This document shows positions 26,763 to 35,874 of a DNA stretch of 64,000 nucleotides, one piece after another (the first letter of the stretch is position 1; each line of letters opens with the position of its first letter). Below the pieces are notes generated by a model. That model did no database searches and was not told the DNA's origin. It worked only from the letters and a program-made list of their open reading frames with translations. Source of the stretch: Croceimicrobium hydrocarbonivorans (lineage in GTDB: Bacteria; Bacteroidota; Bacteroidia; Flavobacteriales; Schleiferiaceae); the NCBI RefSeq assembly GCF_014524565.1, contig NZ_CP060139.1, forward strand, positions 3,417,501 through 3,481,500. The letters are read 5' to 3'. The position numbers and the translations under genes are program-made.

Positions 26763-27161
26763 ATGTTAAAAGACCTCAAATTCGACCCCGTGAGTGGGGT
26801 GGAAGTAGCCATTGCTAAAACCCCGGAAAAGACTGGTGAGTCTACTTTCTATCTCTATATCATCAACCATAAAGAGCTTGATTTAAAGAACCTTTTGGTG
26901 ATGACTGAGGCCGAAGAAAAAGAAGATGGCTCGGGACGAAAAACCTCCAAGCTGCGTCATTTCTTCGAATTACTGGCGGCGGGAGAAAGCTTAAAGGTAG
27001 AAACTGTAGATCCCTCTGTACTGTCATTCTACAACCGTGTTTGGTTGAGTTTTTATATTGATGGTCAGGTTTACGATCGCCGCTATATGATTGAGCCCTT
27101 TAAGGAATGGGACTTAGAACCCATTGAAGCTTTAGACCTGAAAGGGCGCAAAGGAAATTAG
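26763..27161 (+). CDS. Conserved Bacteroidota protein of unknown function
   Basis: The 132-residue soluble protein has no signal peptide. It contains segments that I recall from a widespread Bacteroidota hypothetical family: L-Y-I-I-N, T-S-K-L-R-H-F and V-W-L-S-F-Y-I-D-G-Q-V-Y-D. Family members are sometimes mislabelled as phenylalanyl-tRNA synthetase subunits; nothing in this sequence supports that. A GATTTTTG box just upstream is one mismatch from the TAnnTTTG pattern. A lipoprotein gene follows at 27190. Confidence 0.75.
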   Translation: MLKDLKFDPVSGVEVAIAKTPEKTGESTFYLYIINHKELDLKNLLVMTEAEEKEDGSGRKTSKLRHFFELLAAGESLKVETVDPSVLSFYNRVWLSFYIDGQVYDRRYMIEPFKEWDLEPIEALDLKGRKGN

Positions 27162-27189
27162 CCAAACCTTCCCGGTGTCTATTCGTTAT

Positions 27190-27726
27190 ATGAATATGAG
27201 AAAAACAGCATTTAGCCTCCTTATTGCCTTATTTACATTATCCGCTTGTACTCGTGACAAAGGTGAGATTAGCTTTCGCATGAAGTACGAAGCTAATTAT
27301 CTGGTAGAAAGCAGTGTAGGAATCAATGTGCCCTTTACCCTCCAAACGCCACCGGTGCAGAGCAATAGTGAGCAGGCATTCCGTAATAATAATACCAATG
27401 CCAGTTTGGTGAGTTCCATAACTATGGACTATGCCCAGTTCGCCATTACCGCTCCTGAGAACAGCGATTTTTCTTTTCTCGAAAGTGTGAAGTTGATCAT
27501 TAAGGCCGATGGTTTGGAAGATAAAACCCTGGCAGAATTAGATCCGGTTCCAGCCAATGCAGGAAATACCATTGTCCTAAGCACCAGCAAGGCTAATTTC
27601 AAGGAGTATTTACTGAAGGATCAGTTTACTTTAAGTTTGGAAACGGTTACAGATGAATTTCGAAGCGAGGATCAGGAGTTTCGATTTAATGGCGAATTCT
27701 TGGTTAAGGCCGATGTGCTAAACTAG
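27190..27726 (+). CDS. Predicted lipoprotein, function unknown
   Basis: From the ATG at 27190 the product is 178 residues, with a signal peptide and lipobox L-S-A-C (followed by T-R-D-K). An upstream GTG at 27175 is also in frame but adds residues before the signal peptide; the ATG at 27196 is another choice. The mature part is beta-rich with no recognised motif. It lies about 30 bases downstream of the preceding small gene and may be cotranscribed. Confidence 0.7.
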   Translation: MNMRKTAFSLLIALFTLSACTRDKGEISFRMKYEANYLVESSVGINVPFTLQTPPVQSNSEQAFRNNNTNASLVSSITMDYAQFAITAPENSDFSFLESVKLIIKADGLEDKTLAELDPVPANAGNTIVLSTSKANFKEYLLKDQFTLSLETVTDEFRSEDQEFRFNGEFLVKADVLN

Positions 27727-27849
27727 CTTAGGCTGATGATATTCGGATCAGGGAATTCCTTCTTCTTTTTAACTATTCTATGCCGGATTTCGGGTACGGC
27801 TTCTTAATTTCGCAAGCAGTATTTAATAATCCTCAAATTATATATAAAC

Positions 27850-28770
27850 ATGAAAGTTACCGTTGTGGGTGCAGGGGCCGTAGGTGCCAGCTGTGCAGAA
27901 TACATCGCCATGAAGGACTTTGCCTCTGAAGTGGTATTGGTAGATATTAAAGAAGGTTTTGCCGAGGGGAAAGCCATGGACCTGATGCAAACCGCATCTT
28001 TAAATGGTTTTGATACCAAAATTACCGGCAGTACCAACGATTACACCAAAACCGCCAATAGCGATGTAGCGGTAATTACTTCCGGTATTCCGCGTAAACC
28101 CGGGATGACCCGCGAAGAGTTGATCAGCACTAATGCCGGTATCGTTAAGACCGTTGCTGAAAACCTGATCAAAGAATCTCCAAACGTTATTATCATCGTG
28201 GTTTCTAATCCTATGGACACCATGACTTACCTGGCTCATAAAGCTACCGGCCTTCCTAAAAACCGTATCATCGGTATGGGTGGTGCTTTGGATTCAGCTC
28301 GTTTTAAATACCGTTTAGCAGAAGCTACAGAAGCCCCTATTTCGGATATCGACGGAATGGTAATCGGTGGTCACAGTGATACTGGTATGATTCCATTAAC
28401 TCGTTTAGCCACTCGCAACAGTGTTCCTGTATCTCAGTTTATCTCTGAGGAGCGCATGCAAGAGGTAAAAGAAGCTACCAAAGTAGGTGGTGCTACCTTA
28501 ACTAAATTGTTGGGTACTTCCGCTTGGTATGCTCCAGGTGCCGCTGTAGCCGCTATGGTGCACGCCATTGCTACTGATGCTCACAAAATGTTCCCATGTT
28601 CTTGCTTCTTGGAAGGTGAATATGGCTTAAACGATATCTGCATCGGTGTGCCAGCCTTAATTGGTGCAAATGGTGTAGAGAAAATCGTTGAGATCGAATT
28701 AAGCGCTACAGAGAAGGAAGAGTTAACTAACTCTGCCGAAGCAGTAAGCAAAACCAACGGATTGCTTTAA
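27850..28770 (+). CDS. mdh: Malate dehydrogenase
   Basis: Mdh interconverts malate and oxaloacetate with NAD in the TCA cycle. The 306-residue product has the nucleotide loop G-A-G-A-V-G-A, the substrate-loop segment I-P-R-K-P-G-M-T-R-E-E-L with the malate-type arginines, N-P-M-D and the catalytic histidine in I-G-G-H-S-D-T. Length and motifs fit the LDH-like MDH group. It has about 120 bases of upstream spacer with no exact promoter match, and a hairpin terminator 26 bases after the stop. Confidence 0.96.
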   Translation: MKVTVVGAGAVGASCAEYIAMKDFASEVVLVDIKEGFAEGKAMDLMQTASLNGFDTKITGSTNDYTKTANSDVAVITSGIPRKPGMTREELISTNAGIVKTVAENLIKESPNVIIIVVSNPMDTMTYLAHKATGLPKNRIIGMGGALDSARFKYRLAEATEAPISDIDGMVIGGHSDTGMIPLTRLATRNSVPVSQFISEERMQEVKEATKVGGATLTKLLGTSAWYAPGAAVAAMVHAIATDAHKMFPCSCFLEGEYGLNDICIGVPALIGANGVEKIVEIELSATEKEELTNSAEAVSKTNGLL

Positions 28771-28795
28771 TACGAAGCATTCTTCAGGATACTAT

Positions 28796-28824
28796 AAAAA
28801 AGCCTCCCATTGGGAGGCTTTTTC
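28796..28824. terminator. Bidirectional terminator between mdh and the GH13 gene
   Basis: The stem AGCCTCC / GGAGGCT with loop CATTG is flanked by A-runs on the left and T-runs on the right, so it can serve both the plus-strand mdh and the minus-strand GH13 gene, whose stop lies at 28826. Confidence 0.88.
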
Positions 28825-28825
28825 T

Positions 28826-30658
28826 TTATAGGCTTAAACAGATTACTGCACTCTTGGGCAGTACCCGGATTTCTTTTTCCAAGGGCCTTTCTTCCATTAA
28901 ATCCTGCCCGCCTTTAAGGCCATATTCTGTAGCCGCTACAGACAAGCTTTTTTCAGAGTTGTTGATCAAGATTACTAACCTTTCTTGTTTGTTCATGCGC
29001 TCAAAAATGAAGAGGTCATTTTCATCATCCGCCAAGAGTACCTTATAACTACCATCAGCCAAAGCAGGATGAGCCTTGCGAATGGCAATGAGCTTTTGAT
29101 AATGAGCCCGTAATTCTTTGTTTTGTTCCACCTTATCGGCTTCGGCTTTTTTGCTTTGATCAGGTTGATAAACTTCATCCGCATATTGGATATCCGACCA
29201 AATCATGGGTTTACGATCATCCGGATCATTGCCTCCCCACATTCCAACTTCATCACCATAGTAAATCATCGGAGCTCCTAAATAGGTGAATTGGAAATAG
29301 GCAAATAGCTTTTGCAATTGGATTTCATCTGCCCGCGGTTTTCGCACTTTATAATTCGGGTTGTCCGCTGCTTTGGAAAAACCAAAATAATCGCCCCAAT
29401 CACGGAAGTTCACTCCGCCGCGGTTTACGATATGCGAGCCAATGCGATTAACATCATGAGAACCGAAGAGATTTTGCATGGCATAGGGGAATTCAGGAGC
29501 GAAGGCCTCTCGCATTCTTTTTAATTCGGCTTCAAACTCGGAAGGACTGCGGTGGTTTTTCCCTTCGGGATTGATAAAGAACTCAGTGCAGGTAAAAGCC
29601 CAATTGTAATTCATTTCTGCATCAAATTCATCGCCGGATAAATAGGGTAGGGTCTCATTAAGAGGGCTTACCAATTCTGCAGTGATATAGGCATTGGGGT
29701 TTAAGGACTTTACATGAATACGCCAATCTTTCCAAAATTGATGATCCACACAAAAGGCCACATCCAATCGCCAACCATCGATTCCAAAGGCCGGACCTTT
29801 ACCTTGAGGGTTCATCCATCTTTCGGTAGCGGCAAACACATAATTACGAGGCCCGGCTACTAAGCCGTTTTTATCTTCCTTAAATTCGGGTAAGGACTTC
29901 ACACCCCACCAACCTTCATAGTCGAATTCATTGGCTTCGGTATTGGGATCATCCCAGCTTTTGATGGTAAACCAATCTTTATATAGACTCTGCTCTTGAT
30001 TTTTACGCACATCCGCGAAAGCGAAACTATTGTAGCCCATATGGTTAAATACCCCATCGAAAATGATGCGCATGCCTCTGCGATGCACGGCTTCGATCAG
30101 TTCCAGTGCCAGTTTATCAGCGCTGGTCCATACCCAAGTTTGAGGATCAAGGGGATTTTCGGTTTTTATTAAAGCTCGGTCGCCTTCGGGATCGGGGCCA
30201 AAATTTGGATCCACATGATGGTAAGATTCACCATCGTATTTATGTAGGCTGGGCGATTGAAAAATGGGGTTGAGGTAAATGGCATTAATCCCTAAATCTT
30301 GCAAGTAATCTAATTGATCAATTATCCCCTGAAGATCACCTCCATAGCGGCGACGTAGTAGGTGTTTCCACAATTCAGGTTCACCATTGGCTTTTTCCCA
30401 TTCTTGTAATTGATACCAGTCGGAGCCCCAGGGATGGATTTGCCAATGCTCGGGCATTTCCTGAGGATCCGCATAAGCCAGATCTTTGATTTGAGGATCA
30501 TTGCTTGGGTCGCCATTGCGGAAACGCTCGGGGAATATTTGATACCAAATCGCATATTTAGCCCAGTCCGGTGGTGCTTGCGCCTGCTGAAGGGCCGGAA
30601 TAAAGAGGATTGAAATAAGGAAAAAGTAAAAATGATTTTTGCTTGGGCTTGGTTTCAT
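28826..30658 (-). CDS. Secreted GH13 alpha-glucan hydrolase (cyclomaltodextrinase/neopullulanase-like)
   Basis: The 610-residue product has a signal peptide ending Q-Q-A-Q-A and a GH13 alpha-amylase barrel. Visible motifs include I-F-D-G-V-F-N-H (region I), G-W-R-L-D-V-A with the nucleophile Asp (region II), T-A-E-L with the acid Glu (region III) and G-S-H-D-V-N-R with the stabilising Asp (region IV). The opening W-A-K-Y-A-I-W-Y-Q-I-F-P-E-R-F-R-N-G-D is typical of cyclomaltodextrinase/neopullulanase enzymes, which degrade starch-derived glucans. No SusC/SusD partners lie nearby. The ATG is divergent from the DUF2911 gene. Confidence 0.92.
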   Translation of the reverse strand: MKPSPSKNHFYFFLISILFIPALQQAQAPPDWAKYAIWYQIFPERFRNGDPSNDPQIKDLAYADPQEMPEHWQIHPWGSDWYQLQEWEKANGEPELWKHLLRRRYGGDLQGIIDQLDYLQDLGINAIYLNPIFQSPSLHKYDGESYHHVDPNFGPDPEGDRALIKTENPLDPQTWVWTSADKLALELIEAVHRRGMRIIFDGVFNHMGYNSFAFADVRKNQEQSLYKDWFTIKSWDDPNTEANEFDYEGWWGVKSLPEFKEDKNGLVAGPRNYVFAATERWMNPQGKGPAFGIDGWRLDVAFCVDHQFWKDWRIHVKSLNPNAYITAELVSPLNETLPYLSGDEFDAEMNYNWAFTCTEFFINPEGKNHRSPSEFEAELKRMREAFAPEFPYAMQNLFGSHDVNRIGSHIVNRGGVNFRDWGDYFGFSKAADNPNYKVRKPRADEIQLQKLFAYFQFTYLGAPMIYYGDEVGMWGGNDPDDRKPMIWSDIQYADEVYQPDQSKKAEADKVEQNKELRAHYQKLIAIRKAHPALADGSYKVLLADDENDLFIFERMNKQERLVILINNSEKSLSVAATEYGLKGGQDLMEERPLEKEIRVLPKSAVICLSL

Positions 30659-30700
30659 TGGTCTTAGACTAGAATTGTAATTTAGGGGAAAATTTTGAGG

Positions 30701-31249
30701 ATGAAAGTAGTAAAGTGGATCTTAATTAGCCTGGCAGCTCTGGCCTTAGTTCTCTATCTGGCATTTCAATGGATGATTTACAATACCAAGAAAATATCGC
30801 CAGAAGGCAGCGCTAGCTATAAGTTTGAGCAATACGATGTTAAGATTGACTATAGTCGACCCTCTGTAAAAGGAAGAACCATTTTTGGTGAATTGGTACC
30901 CTATGATGAAGTATGGAGAACCGGTGCCAATGAAGCTACTGAGTTTAGTACTCTTACCGACTTGGAAATAGGCGGTAAAACCTTACCCGCCGGAGAATAT
31001 ACCTTATGGACCATTCCCGGACCAAAGGAATGGCAAGTGATTTGGAATTCACAAACTGATCTTTGGGGTGTGAATTGGGATCAAGTTGCCAATAGAGATC
31101 CCCAATTCGACGTTCTTACTACCACGGTATATAAAGAAACTACCCCCAATATTATTGAAACCCTCAGCATAAACCTGGTCCAAGCCGGGGAAGGCCTGGA
31201 AATGCAACTGGCCTGGGAGAATGCGCTGATTCGGGTTCCTATGAAATAA
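30701..31249 (+). CDS. DUF2911 family membrane-anchored protein
   Basis: From the ATG at 30701 the 182-residue product has an N-terminal membrane helix (about residues 5-24) and the DUF2911 segments Y-S-R-P-S-V-K-G-R, W-R-T-G-A-N-E-A-T and L-P-A-G-E-Y-T-L-W-T-I-P. DUF2911 is a common Bacteroidota envelope family of unknown function. The track-like alternative start at 30695 (TTG) is less likely. It is followed within five bases by the OmpA-like gene, so cotranscription is likely. Confidence 0.9.
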   Translation: MKVVKWILISLAALALVLYLAFQWMIYNTKKISPEGSASYKFEQYDVKIDYSRPSVKGRTIFGELVPYDEVWRTGANEATEFSTLTDLEIGGKTLPAGEYTLWTIPGPKEWQVIWNSQTDLWGVNWDQVANRDPQFDVLTTTVYKETTPNIIETLSINLVQAGEGLEMQLAWENALIRVPMK

Positions 31250-31253
31250 ATTT

Positions 31254-32390
31254 ATGTCACTAAAACCCATACTTCTGCTTAGCCTGGTTTTAAGTAGTTC
31301 TTTTCTTCGGGCTCAGCAGGATACTCTGGTTTATTTTGAGGTGCGCTTTGATCTGGATTCGGATCGATTAAAAGCCTCCGAGAAAGAGTCGCTCGACTCC
31401 TTATTACTGCAATATCCAATCTCAATTCTTAAAGGAGTTAAGCTATACGGGCACACCGATAGCCTTGCGGATATTGACTATAACCGAAAATTATCGAAGC
31501 GCAGGGTGTTATCGGTTCTGCAGTATTTGGTGTATCAAAAGTTGGATCCACGTTTAGCTAGTACCGATTTTTATGGTGAGGAAAAACCCCGCTATTCTAA
31601 TGCTCCTGAAGAACGATTTAAGAATCGCAGAGTAGAACTGGAGTTTTTAGTAGATCTCTCGCTTTTACCAGATCCCGAAAGGAAGATAAGCGAGCAAAGC
31701 CTGGAGACGGGAACTAAGATTCGATTGGCTAATCTGAACTTCGTAGGAAACCAAGCTATTCCCATGTGGCATAGTATGGATGAATTACGAGAGTTACTTC
31801 TGGTAATGGAGCGTAATCCAGAATTGGAAATTAAGCTTCATGGCCATGTTTGCTGTAGTAACGACTTCGAGCTTTCGGTAGCTCGTGCTCGTATGGTTTA
31901 CGATTTTTTACTGAGTCAGGGGATTTCTAAAAACCGCATCGAGTATGAGGGGCATGGCAATAGACAACCTTTATTTGATGAGGTAGATGAGAAGTCAAGA
32001 GCTCTAAATAGAAGGGTAGAGGCCGAAATTCTTTTTAATGATTCCAAGCGAAAAGAGGCGGAGGCTAAAGCCCGATTAAGAGTAGAAGCACCGGTTATGA
32101 ATGTGCAGTTTATTAAAGGGAATGCTCGTTTAAGCCCTTCCGGAGATTTTATGCTTTCGCTGATTGCAGACATGCTTAAAGAATCTGAAGGTCTCTTTTT
32201 TGAATTTGAGGTTTACGATAATATAAATGATAGTCGCTTGAGTGCACAACGTGCCTCGGCCATTGAGAGAACCTTTCGTAAGAAGGGAGTAAAGAATAAT
32301 TTATTCAAGGTTAATACTTTAGCCTATCGTCCAGGATTGGAACAATCGGCGGACATCAATCTGATTCGCGTAAAATTGATTGAAAAATGA
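31254..32390 (+). CDS. OmpA-like protein with tandem OmpA C-terminal domains
   Basis: The 378-residue product has a signal peptide ending S-F-L-R-A-Q and two OmpA C-terminal-like domains: residues about 25-135 (F-D-L-D-S-D-R-L, L-Y-G-H-T-D, N-R-R-V-E) and about 150-265 (H-G-H-V, A-R-A-R-M-V-Y-D-F-L, Y-E-G-H-G, N-R-R-V-E-A-E). A third weaker copy may lie at about 275-375 (V-Q-F-I-K-G-N-A-R-L-S, S-R-L-S-A-Q-R-A-S). Such domains bind peptidoglycan. There is no N-terminal barrel. Its stop overlaps the start of the DUF1569 gene by four bases. Confidence 0.86.
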   Translation: MSLKPILLLSLVLSSSFLRAQQDTLVYFEVRFDLDSDRLKASEKESLDSLLLQYPISILKGVKLYGHTDSLADIDYNRKLSKRRVLSVLQYLVYQKLDPRLASTDFYGEEKPRYSNAPEERFKNRRVELEFLVDLSLLPDPERKISEQSLETGTKIRLANLNFVGNQAIPMWHSMDELRELLLVMERNPELEIKLHGHVCCSNDFELSVARARMVYDFLLSQGISKNRIEYEGHGNRQPLFDEVDEKSRALNRRVEAEILFNDSKRKEAEAKARLRVEAPVMNVQFIKGNARLSPSGDFMLSLIADMLKESEGLFFEFEVYDNINDSRLSAQRASAIERTFRKKGVKNNLFKVNTLAYRPGLEQSADINLIRVKLIEK

Positions 32391-32842
32391 AGGAACTACA
32401 ACGCTATTTATTGCTGGAATTTCCAGTCAAACTCAAAGCATTAAAACCCAAGGCTAAGCGGCAGTTTGGCGAAATGTCGGTAATAGAAATGCTGGATCAT
32501 CTGCGTAAAGCCTTCCTCTTAAGCCATAATGAAACTCAGGCGGAAATTACCAGTCCGGCAGAGCAATTACCAAAGTTACAAGCCTTTTTAGCTTCGGATA
32601 AGCCTATCCGACCAGGTGCGGCGGCTCCCAAGGTGTATTCTGAAATAAAAGGGAATAAGGAAGACTTTGAAGAAATGAAATACTTATTGCTCAAGGAAAT
32701 GGTGGCTATGCTGGCCTTTTTCGATAAGCATCCAGATTTCACCAAGGTACATCCCATTTTTGGTGAATTGAATGCAGAACAATGGTTGCAATTACATAAG
32801 AAGCATACCGAACATCATTTACGCCAATTTGGTATTGAATAA
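32387..32842 (+). CDS. DUF1569/DinB-like protein
   Basis: The 151-residue product is helical with no signal peptide and has H-L-R-K and a C-terminal H-K-K-H-T-E-H-H motif that fits the metal-binding histidines of DinB/DUF1569-type four-helix bundle proteins. Members are often thiol-dependent transferases but the substrate here is unknown. Its ATG overlaps the stop of the OmpA-like gene. A strong bidirectional terminator begins just after its stop. Confidence 0.75.
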   Translation: MKELQRYLLLEFPVKLKALKPKAKRQFGEMSVIEMLDHLRKAFLLSHNETQAEITSPAEQLPKLQAFLASDKPIRPGAAAPKVYSEIKGNKEDFEEMKYLLLKEMVAMLAFFDKHPDFTKVHPIFGELNAEQWLQLHKKHTEHHLRQFGIE

Positions 32843-32846
32843 AAAA

Positions 32847-32877
32847 AGCCCCGATCCTAATAGGTCGGGGCTTTTTA
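32847..32877. terminator. Bidirectional terminator
   Basis: The 8-base stem AGCCCCGA / TCGGGGCT with a 10-base loop has an A-run on the left and a T-run on the right. It separates the plus-strand DUF1569 gene (stop at 32842) from the convergent LruC gene (stop at 32894). Confidence 0.9.
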
Positions 32878-32893
32878 ATGCTATTTTTTTAGA

Positions 32894-34615
32894 CTATAGT
32901 CCGCCTAAGTCAATAATGTCGCTAAGATTTGGAGTTTGGAACCAATCACTATTTTGGGCTCCAGCACTTCCAGCCCAAAGACTAAAGCGAGGATAGGCAG
33001 TAATCATGTCAACCTTTTCCATGGGATGTCTGAAGTTCTCACCATCTAATACGATATCCATGGCCCAGGGTAAGCCAGTAGTGGTTTTGTAAGTACCGTT
33101 TACATCATCGCCGGTATTGTACAAATTGGCATCAGCTGCGGCAGTACCGCTAAATCCGGATAAGTGAATTTCGCGCCCTCTTTGGTTTTTATGGAAGATG
33201 TAGAAATCATTTAAGAAACTAGCTCCGTTATTATTCGCCAAAAAATTTATGGTGAAGCGAATAGTATCGGGATCAGCCATTCTACCTGCTTCGGTATTAT
33301 TATAATACTGAGAGCGTACTTGATCGGGATCGGAGAAAAGAATGATACCATTGGTCACATCAGGATCGAGGCTGGCGTCGCCACTCACTGATGAAATTAT
33401 GGAGCTCATAGTGTTTTTAGCGCTGTTGGTAAGGCGAAGGGCCAAGCCACTTTCTATACCGCCACCAAAGGCGTCCAGAGCAATTTCATATTCAGCAGAA
33501 ACCCATTCGTCATCACCATTTTTAACCAGGCTGCTTTTTACATTTACAACCATATCATTAAAGTCGTAATCACCTTTCAGTGGCCACATATCTTCGTAGG
33601 CAATAGTTTGACGACCAACAGTAGGGTAATAGCTTAAATAAGCGCGAGTAGGATCATTGGGGAAATCATCATCACCATCAGCCACTCCATCATTATCGGT
33701 ATCAGTAATCGCGGCAGGATTGCTCAAGAAGGCATTATCGATCCAGGCATTATCATACAAATTGAACAAGGCAACCACCACTGTACTGTTATTGGGAACT
33801 ACGGTGCCGATTACTTTATCACTGCTGCTTAAAACCTTGGAGGTGCTACTTTGAGCATAAGATGAATTGGCATTGGAATAGAAGAAGAGATAGGCCCGCA
33901 CATAACCGTGGTAGTCGGAACTAAGGTAAATGCTGTCACCTGGCTGAACGGTATGGATTTGCCATAGGTGGGTCCAGCGATTATTATCTACCTTAAATAC
34001 TTTGGAGCCATTTTGTTGTGGCTGACTGAATTCATTATCTGTAACATACCATTTCTGGTCATTGGCAGTTCCACTGGTCGGATCAAAAGAATAGCCCACA
34101 TTTTTATAAGCAACAGTTTGCTCAAATCCGGCATTACCCAACATATTAGTTCCTGGAGGGGTACCTGTAAAAGCTTGTTTGCCCAACACTTTGTTGCTCG
34201 AGGATGCAATTTGATCTAAAGGATCACTTATTTGAAGAACCACATTCTTTTTAAGTTCCAAAGGCCAGCTTTGACCAGTGGCATTTAAATGAAAGTAAAA
34301 GCCATTACTATTATCTGGTAAAAGCACGGAAAAATGGGCTCTATTATAATGATCAATTGTGGCCAGAGCCAAACGATCTCCTAATTCATTGCGGATTTCC
34401 AGTTTAGTTCCCTGCAAATCCATGGGAAAGAGGCTGCTTTCTTTTAGTTCCACTTCCATTTGAATCTGGTCACTGCTACTCCAATTGAAGTTTTTAGAAA
34501 CGGTCAGTTCATCGAAAGACTGAGCTACGATTGGATTTTGCTGATTGGATTTGTCTTCAGAACAAGCCTGAAAGGCTAGGGCAAGAATCAAAATGGGGGC
34601 TAACTTCTTCATCAT
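32894..34615 (-). CDS. LruC-domain lipoprotein
   Basis: The 573-residue product starts with M-M-K-K and a lipobox F-Q-A-C. It then has a beta-rich region (about 20-270), a calcium-type thrombospondin-like acidic repeat D-T-D-N-D-G-V-A-D-G-D-D-D-F-P, and a LruC domain with D-M-W-P-L-K-G-D-Y-D-F-N-D-M-V-V. LruC proteins are surface lipoproteins of spirochaetes and Bacteroidota. Upstream codons to 34792 are open but cross a hairpin and precede the signal peptide, so I use the ATG at 34615. A FAS1 lipoprotein gene lies upstream on the same strand. Confidence 0.9.
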   Translation of the reverse strand: MMKKLAPILILALAFQACSEDKSNQQNPIVAQSFDELTVSKNFNWSSSDQIQMEVELKESSLFPMDLQGTKLEIRNELGDRLALATIDHYNRAHFSVLLPDNSNGFYFHLNATGQSWPLELKKNVVLQISDPLDQIASSSNKVLGKQAFTGTPPGTNMLGNAGFEQTVAYKNVGYSFDPTSGTANDQKWYVTDNEFSQPQQNGSKVFKVDNNRWTHLWQIHTVQPGDSIYLSSDYHGYVRAYLFFYSNANSSYAQSSTSKVLSSSDKVIGTVVPNNSTVVVALFNLYDNAWIDNAFLSNPAAITDTDNDGVADGDDDFPNDPTRAYLSYYPTVGRQTIAYEDMWPLKGDYDFNDMVVNVKSSLVKNGDDEWVSAEYEIALDAFGGGIESGLALRLTNSAKNTMSSIISSVSGDASLDPDVTNGIILFSDPDQVRSQYYNNTEAGRMADPDTIRFTINFLANNNGASFLNDFYIFHKNQRGREIHLSGFSGTAAADANLYNTGDDVNGTYKTTTGLPWAMDIVLDGENFRHPMEKVDMITAYPRFSLWAGSAGAQNSDWFQTPNLSDIIDLGGL

Positions 34616-34750
34616 TAATTGCTTTACACGGCGAATGTGCAGATATCCTCGTTGGTTGGACCTCAAATTTCGATCATTGGTTTGGATAGGCGGATTAATG
34701 GTAAAATTACAAAAGCCATTAAGAGGAAGCAGATGGCAAAGAAAAAAGCC

Positions 34751-34791
34751 GGAGCTGATCCTCTCTCGAGGGGCATCCGGCTTTTCAACCA
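34751..34791 (-). terminator. Terminator after the FAS1 lipoprotein gene
   Basis: A hairpin with a 10-base outer stem AAAAGCCGGA / TCCGGCTTTT and an inner CCTC/GAGG pairing precedes a run of six T on the minus strand. It lies between the FAS1 gene stop (34878) and the LruC start (34615), so it ends the FAS1 transcript. Confidence 0.75.
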
Positions 34792-34818
34792 ACCAAACAA
34801 AACTATTACTCCAAAGGA

Positions 34819-34837
34819 ACTAGCGCTTGTCGCTAGT
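34819..34837. repeat. Perfect inverted repeat between the FAS1 and LruC genes
   Basis: The arms ACTAGCG and CGCTAGT flank a 5-base loop. Neither side has a convincing T-run, so it is not an obvious terminator on its own, and its role (mRNA end structure or binding site) is open. Confidence 0.55.
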
Positions 34838-34877
34838 GTTTCCTTAATAACTCCATTCGCGGAGCCTTCGTATGCTG

Positions 34878-35837
34878 TTAAGGAAGTTTTAACACTTCAT
34901 TGATGATATTCAAACTTCCATTAAATGCTGTTATATCTGTAACCAAAACTTGTGCCTGACTTGAATAGGCGCTTGCGTTTCGGCTTATGATTAAATTTCC
35001 ACCAAGCAACTCAACACTAAGGTTCGCTGAAGACAACTGGCTGCTTAGGTTACGGCCCGATAAATTGCTCAGGCTATGCGCACCATTAATAAGATGAGCC
35101 TTAATTAAATCTGTCAAAGCGGCAACTCCATGATCTGCCAAATAGCCATCTAAATCGCCACAACCCATACTTTGAAAATAGCGGTCGAATGCCGCATCGT
35201 TAGGTGCTAAAAGAGTGTATTGATTTTGATCATTATTCAGCAAGGGTGCCAAATTGCACACTTGAAGCGCACGGTTTAAAATGCTAAACTCAGAGCTGTG
35301 CGCGCTTACCAAAACATTTAGCGTTGCTGGACGAAGCACTTCATCAATTTGATGCAGGTAGCCTTGACTCAAGACCCGATCTTTTCCGGGAATATTAAGC
35401 CAGTGACCATTGATACGCACCACAGACTTAGATCTCCAGAAATGCATGTTTACACTGCGATTACTGCTGTTCTGAGCTAGGGTAGGAACAAAGGCCGAAT
35501 GCAAGTTCTCTAATTTGGCCGCCTCCGGAATAATGTGCGATCCAAGCCAAGCATTATAGTAGCTATCGCCAATTAAGGATTTTAATGCAGAGAAATCTTC
35601 TACTTCCAAATCCGCCAAAAAGTCTTGAAGGCTGGCATCGGTAGGTGCTAAAATGGTTAAGCTTTTTCCACTTAAATCGAGGTCAGCTTCGGCCATAGCC
35701 GCACCAAACAATTTCGCTCCGGAAATTGCAGATACCTGCTCGTTCAAACTGAGCGGGCCGGTTTGCTGATTGACCTGATCATTTTTGGAGCAGGCAAAAA
35801 CCAGTGAGAGGGTGCAGAGTAAAGCTAGTCTTCGCAT
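34878..35837 (-). CDS. Fasciclin (FAS1) domain lipoprotein
   Basis: The 319-residue product has a lipobox L-V-F-A-C (Cys16) and two FAS1 domains: the first at about residues 35-170 (L-T-I-L-A-P-T-D-A-S, then G-Y-L-H-Q-I-D-E-V-L) and the second at about 175-318 (Y-T-L-L-A-P-N-D-A-A-F, then I-I-N-E-V-L). FAS1 domains mediate adhesion or matrix binding. The gene is divergent from the ABC ATPase gene; the promoter of the latter overlaps its first bases. A hairpin terminator lies downstream. Confidence 0.9.
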   Translation of the reverse strand: MRRLALLCTLSLVFACSKNDQVNQQTGPLSLNEQVSAISGAKLFGAAMAEADLDLSGKSLTILAPTDASLQDFLADLEVEDFSALKSLIGDSYYNAWLGSHIIPEAAKLENLHSAFVPTLAQNSSNRSVNMHFWRSKSVVRINGHWLNIPGKDRVLSQGYLHQIDEVLRPATLNVLVSAHSSEFSILNRALQVCNLAPLLNNDQNQYTLLAPNDAAFDRYFQSMGCGDLDGYLADHGVAALTDLIKAHLINGAHSLSNLSGRNLSSQLSSANLSVELLGGNLIISRNASAYSSQAQVLVTDITAFNGSLNIINEVLKLP

Positions 35838-35840
35838 TAT

Positions 35841-35848
35841 TACCTTTG
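35841..35848 (+). promoter_or_regulatory. Bacteroidota -7 promoter box TACCTTTG before the ABC ATPase gene
   Basis: TACCTTTG is an exact TAnnTTTG match, starting 4 bases outside the divergent FAS1 gene's start and ending 26 bases before the ABC gene ATG at 35875. It favours that ATG over the upstream in-frame codon at 35785, which lies inside the FAS1 gene. Confidence 0.55.
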
Positions 35849-35874
35849 AGGTTCATAATAGGTACGTTTTACAC

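Noticed and set aside
34616-34792. Upstream extension of the LruC lipoprotein
   Set aside because: It crosses a terminator hairpin and places about 59 residues before an obvious signal peptide.
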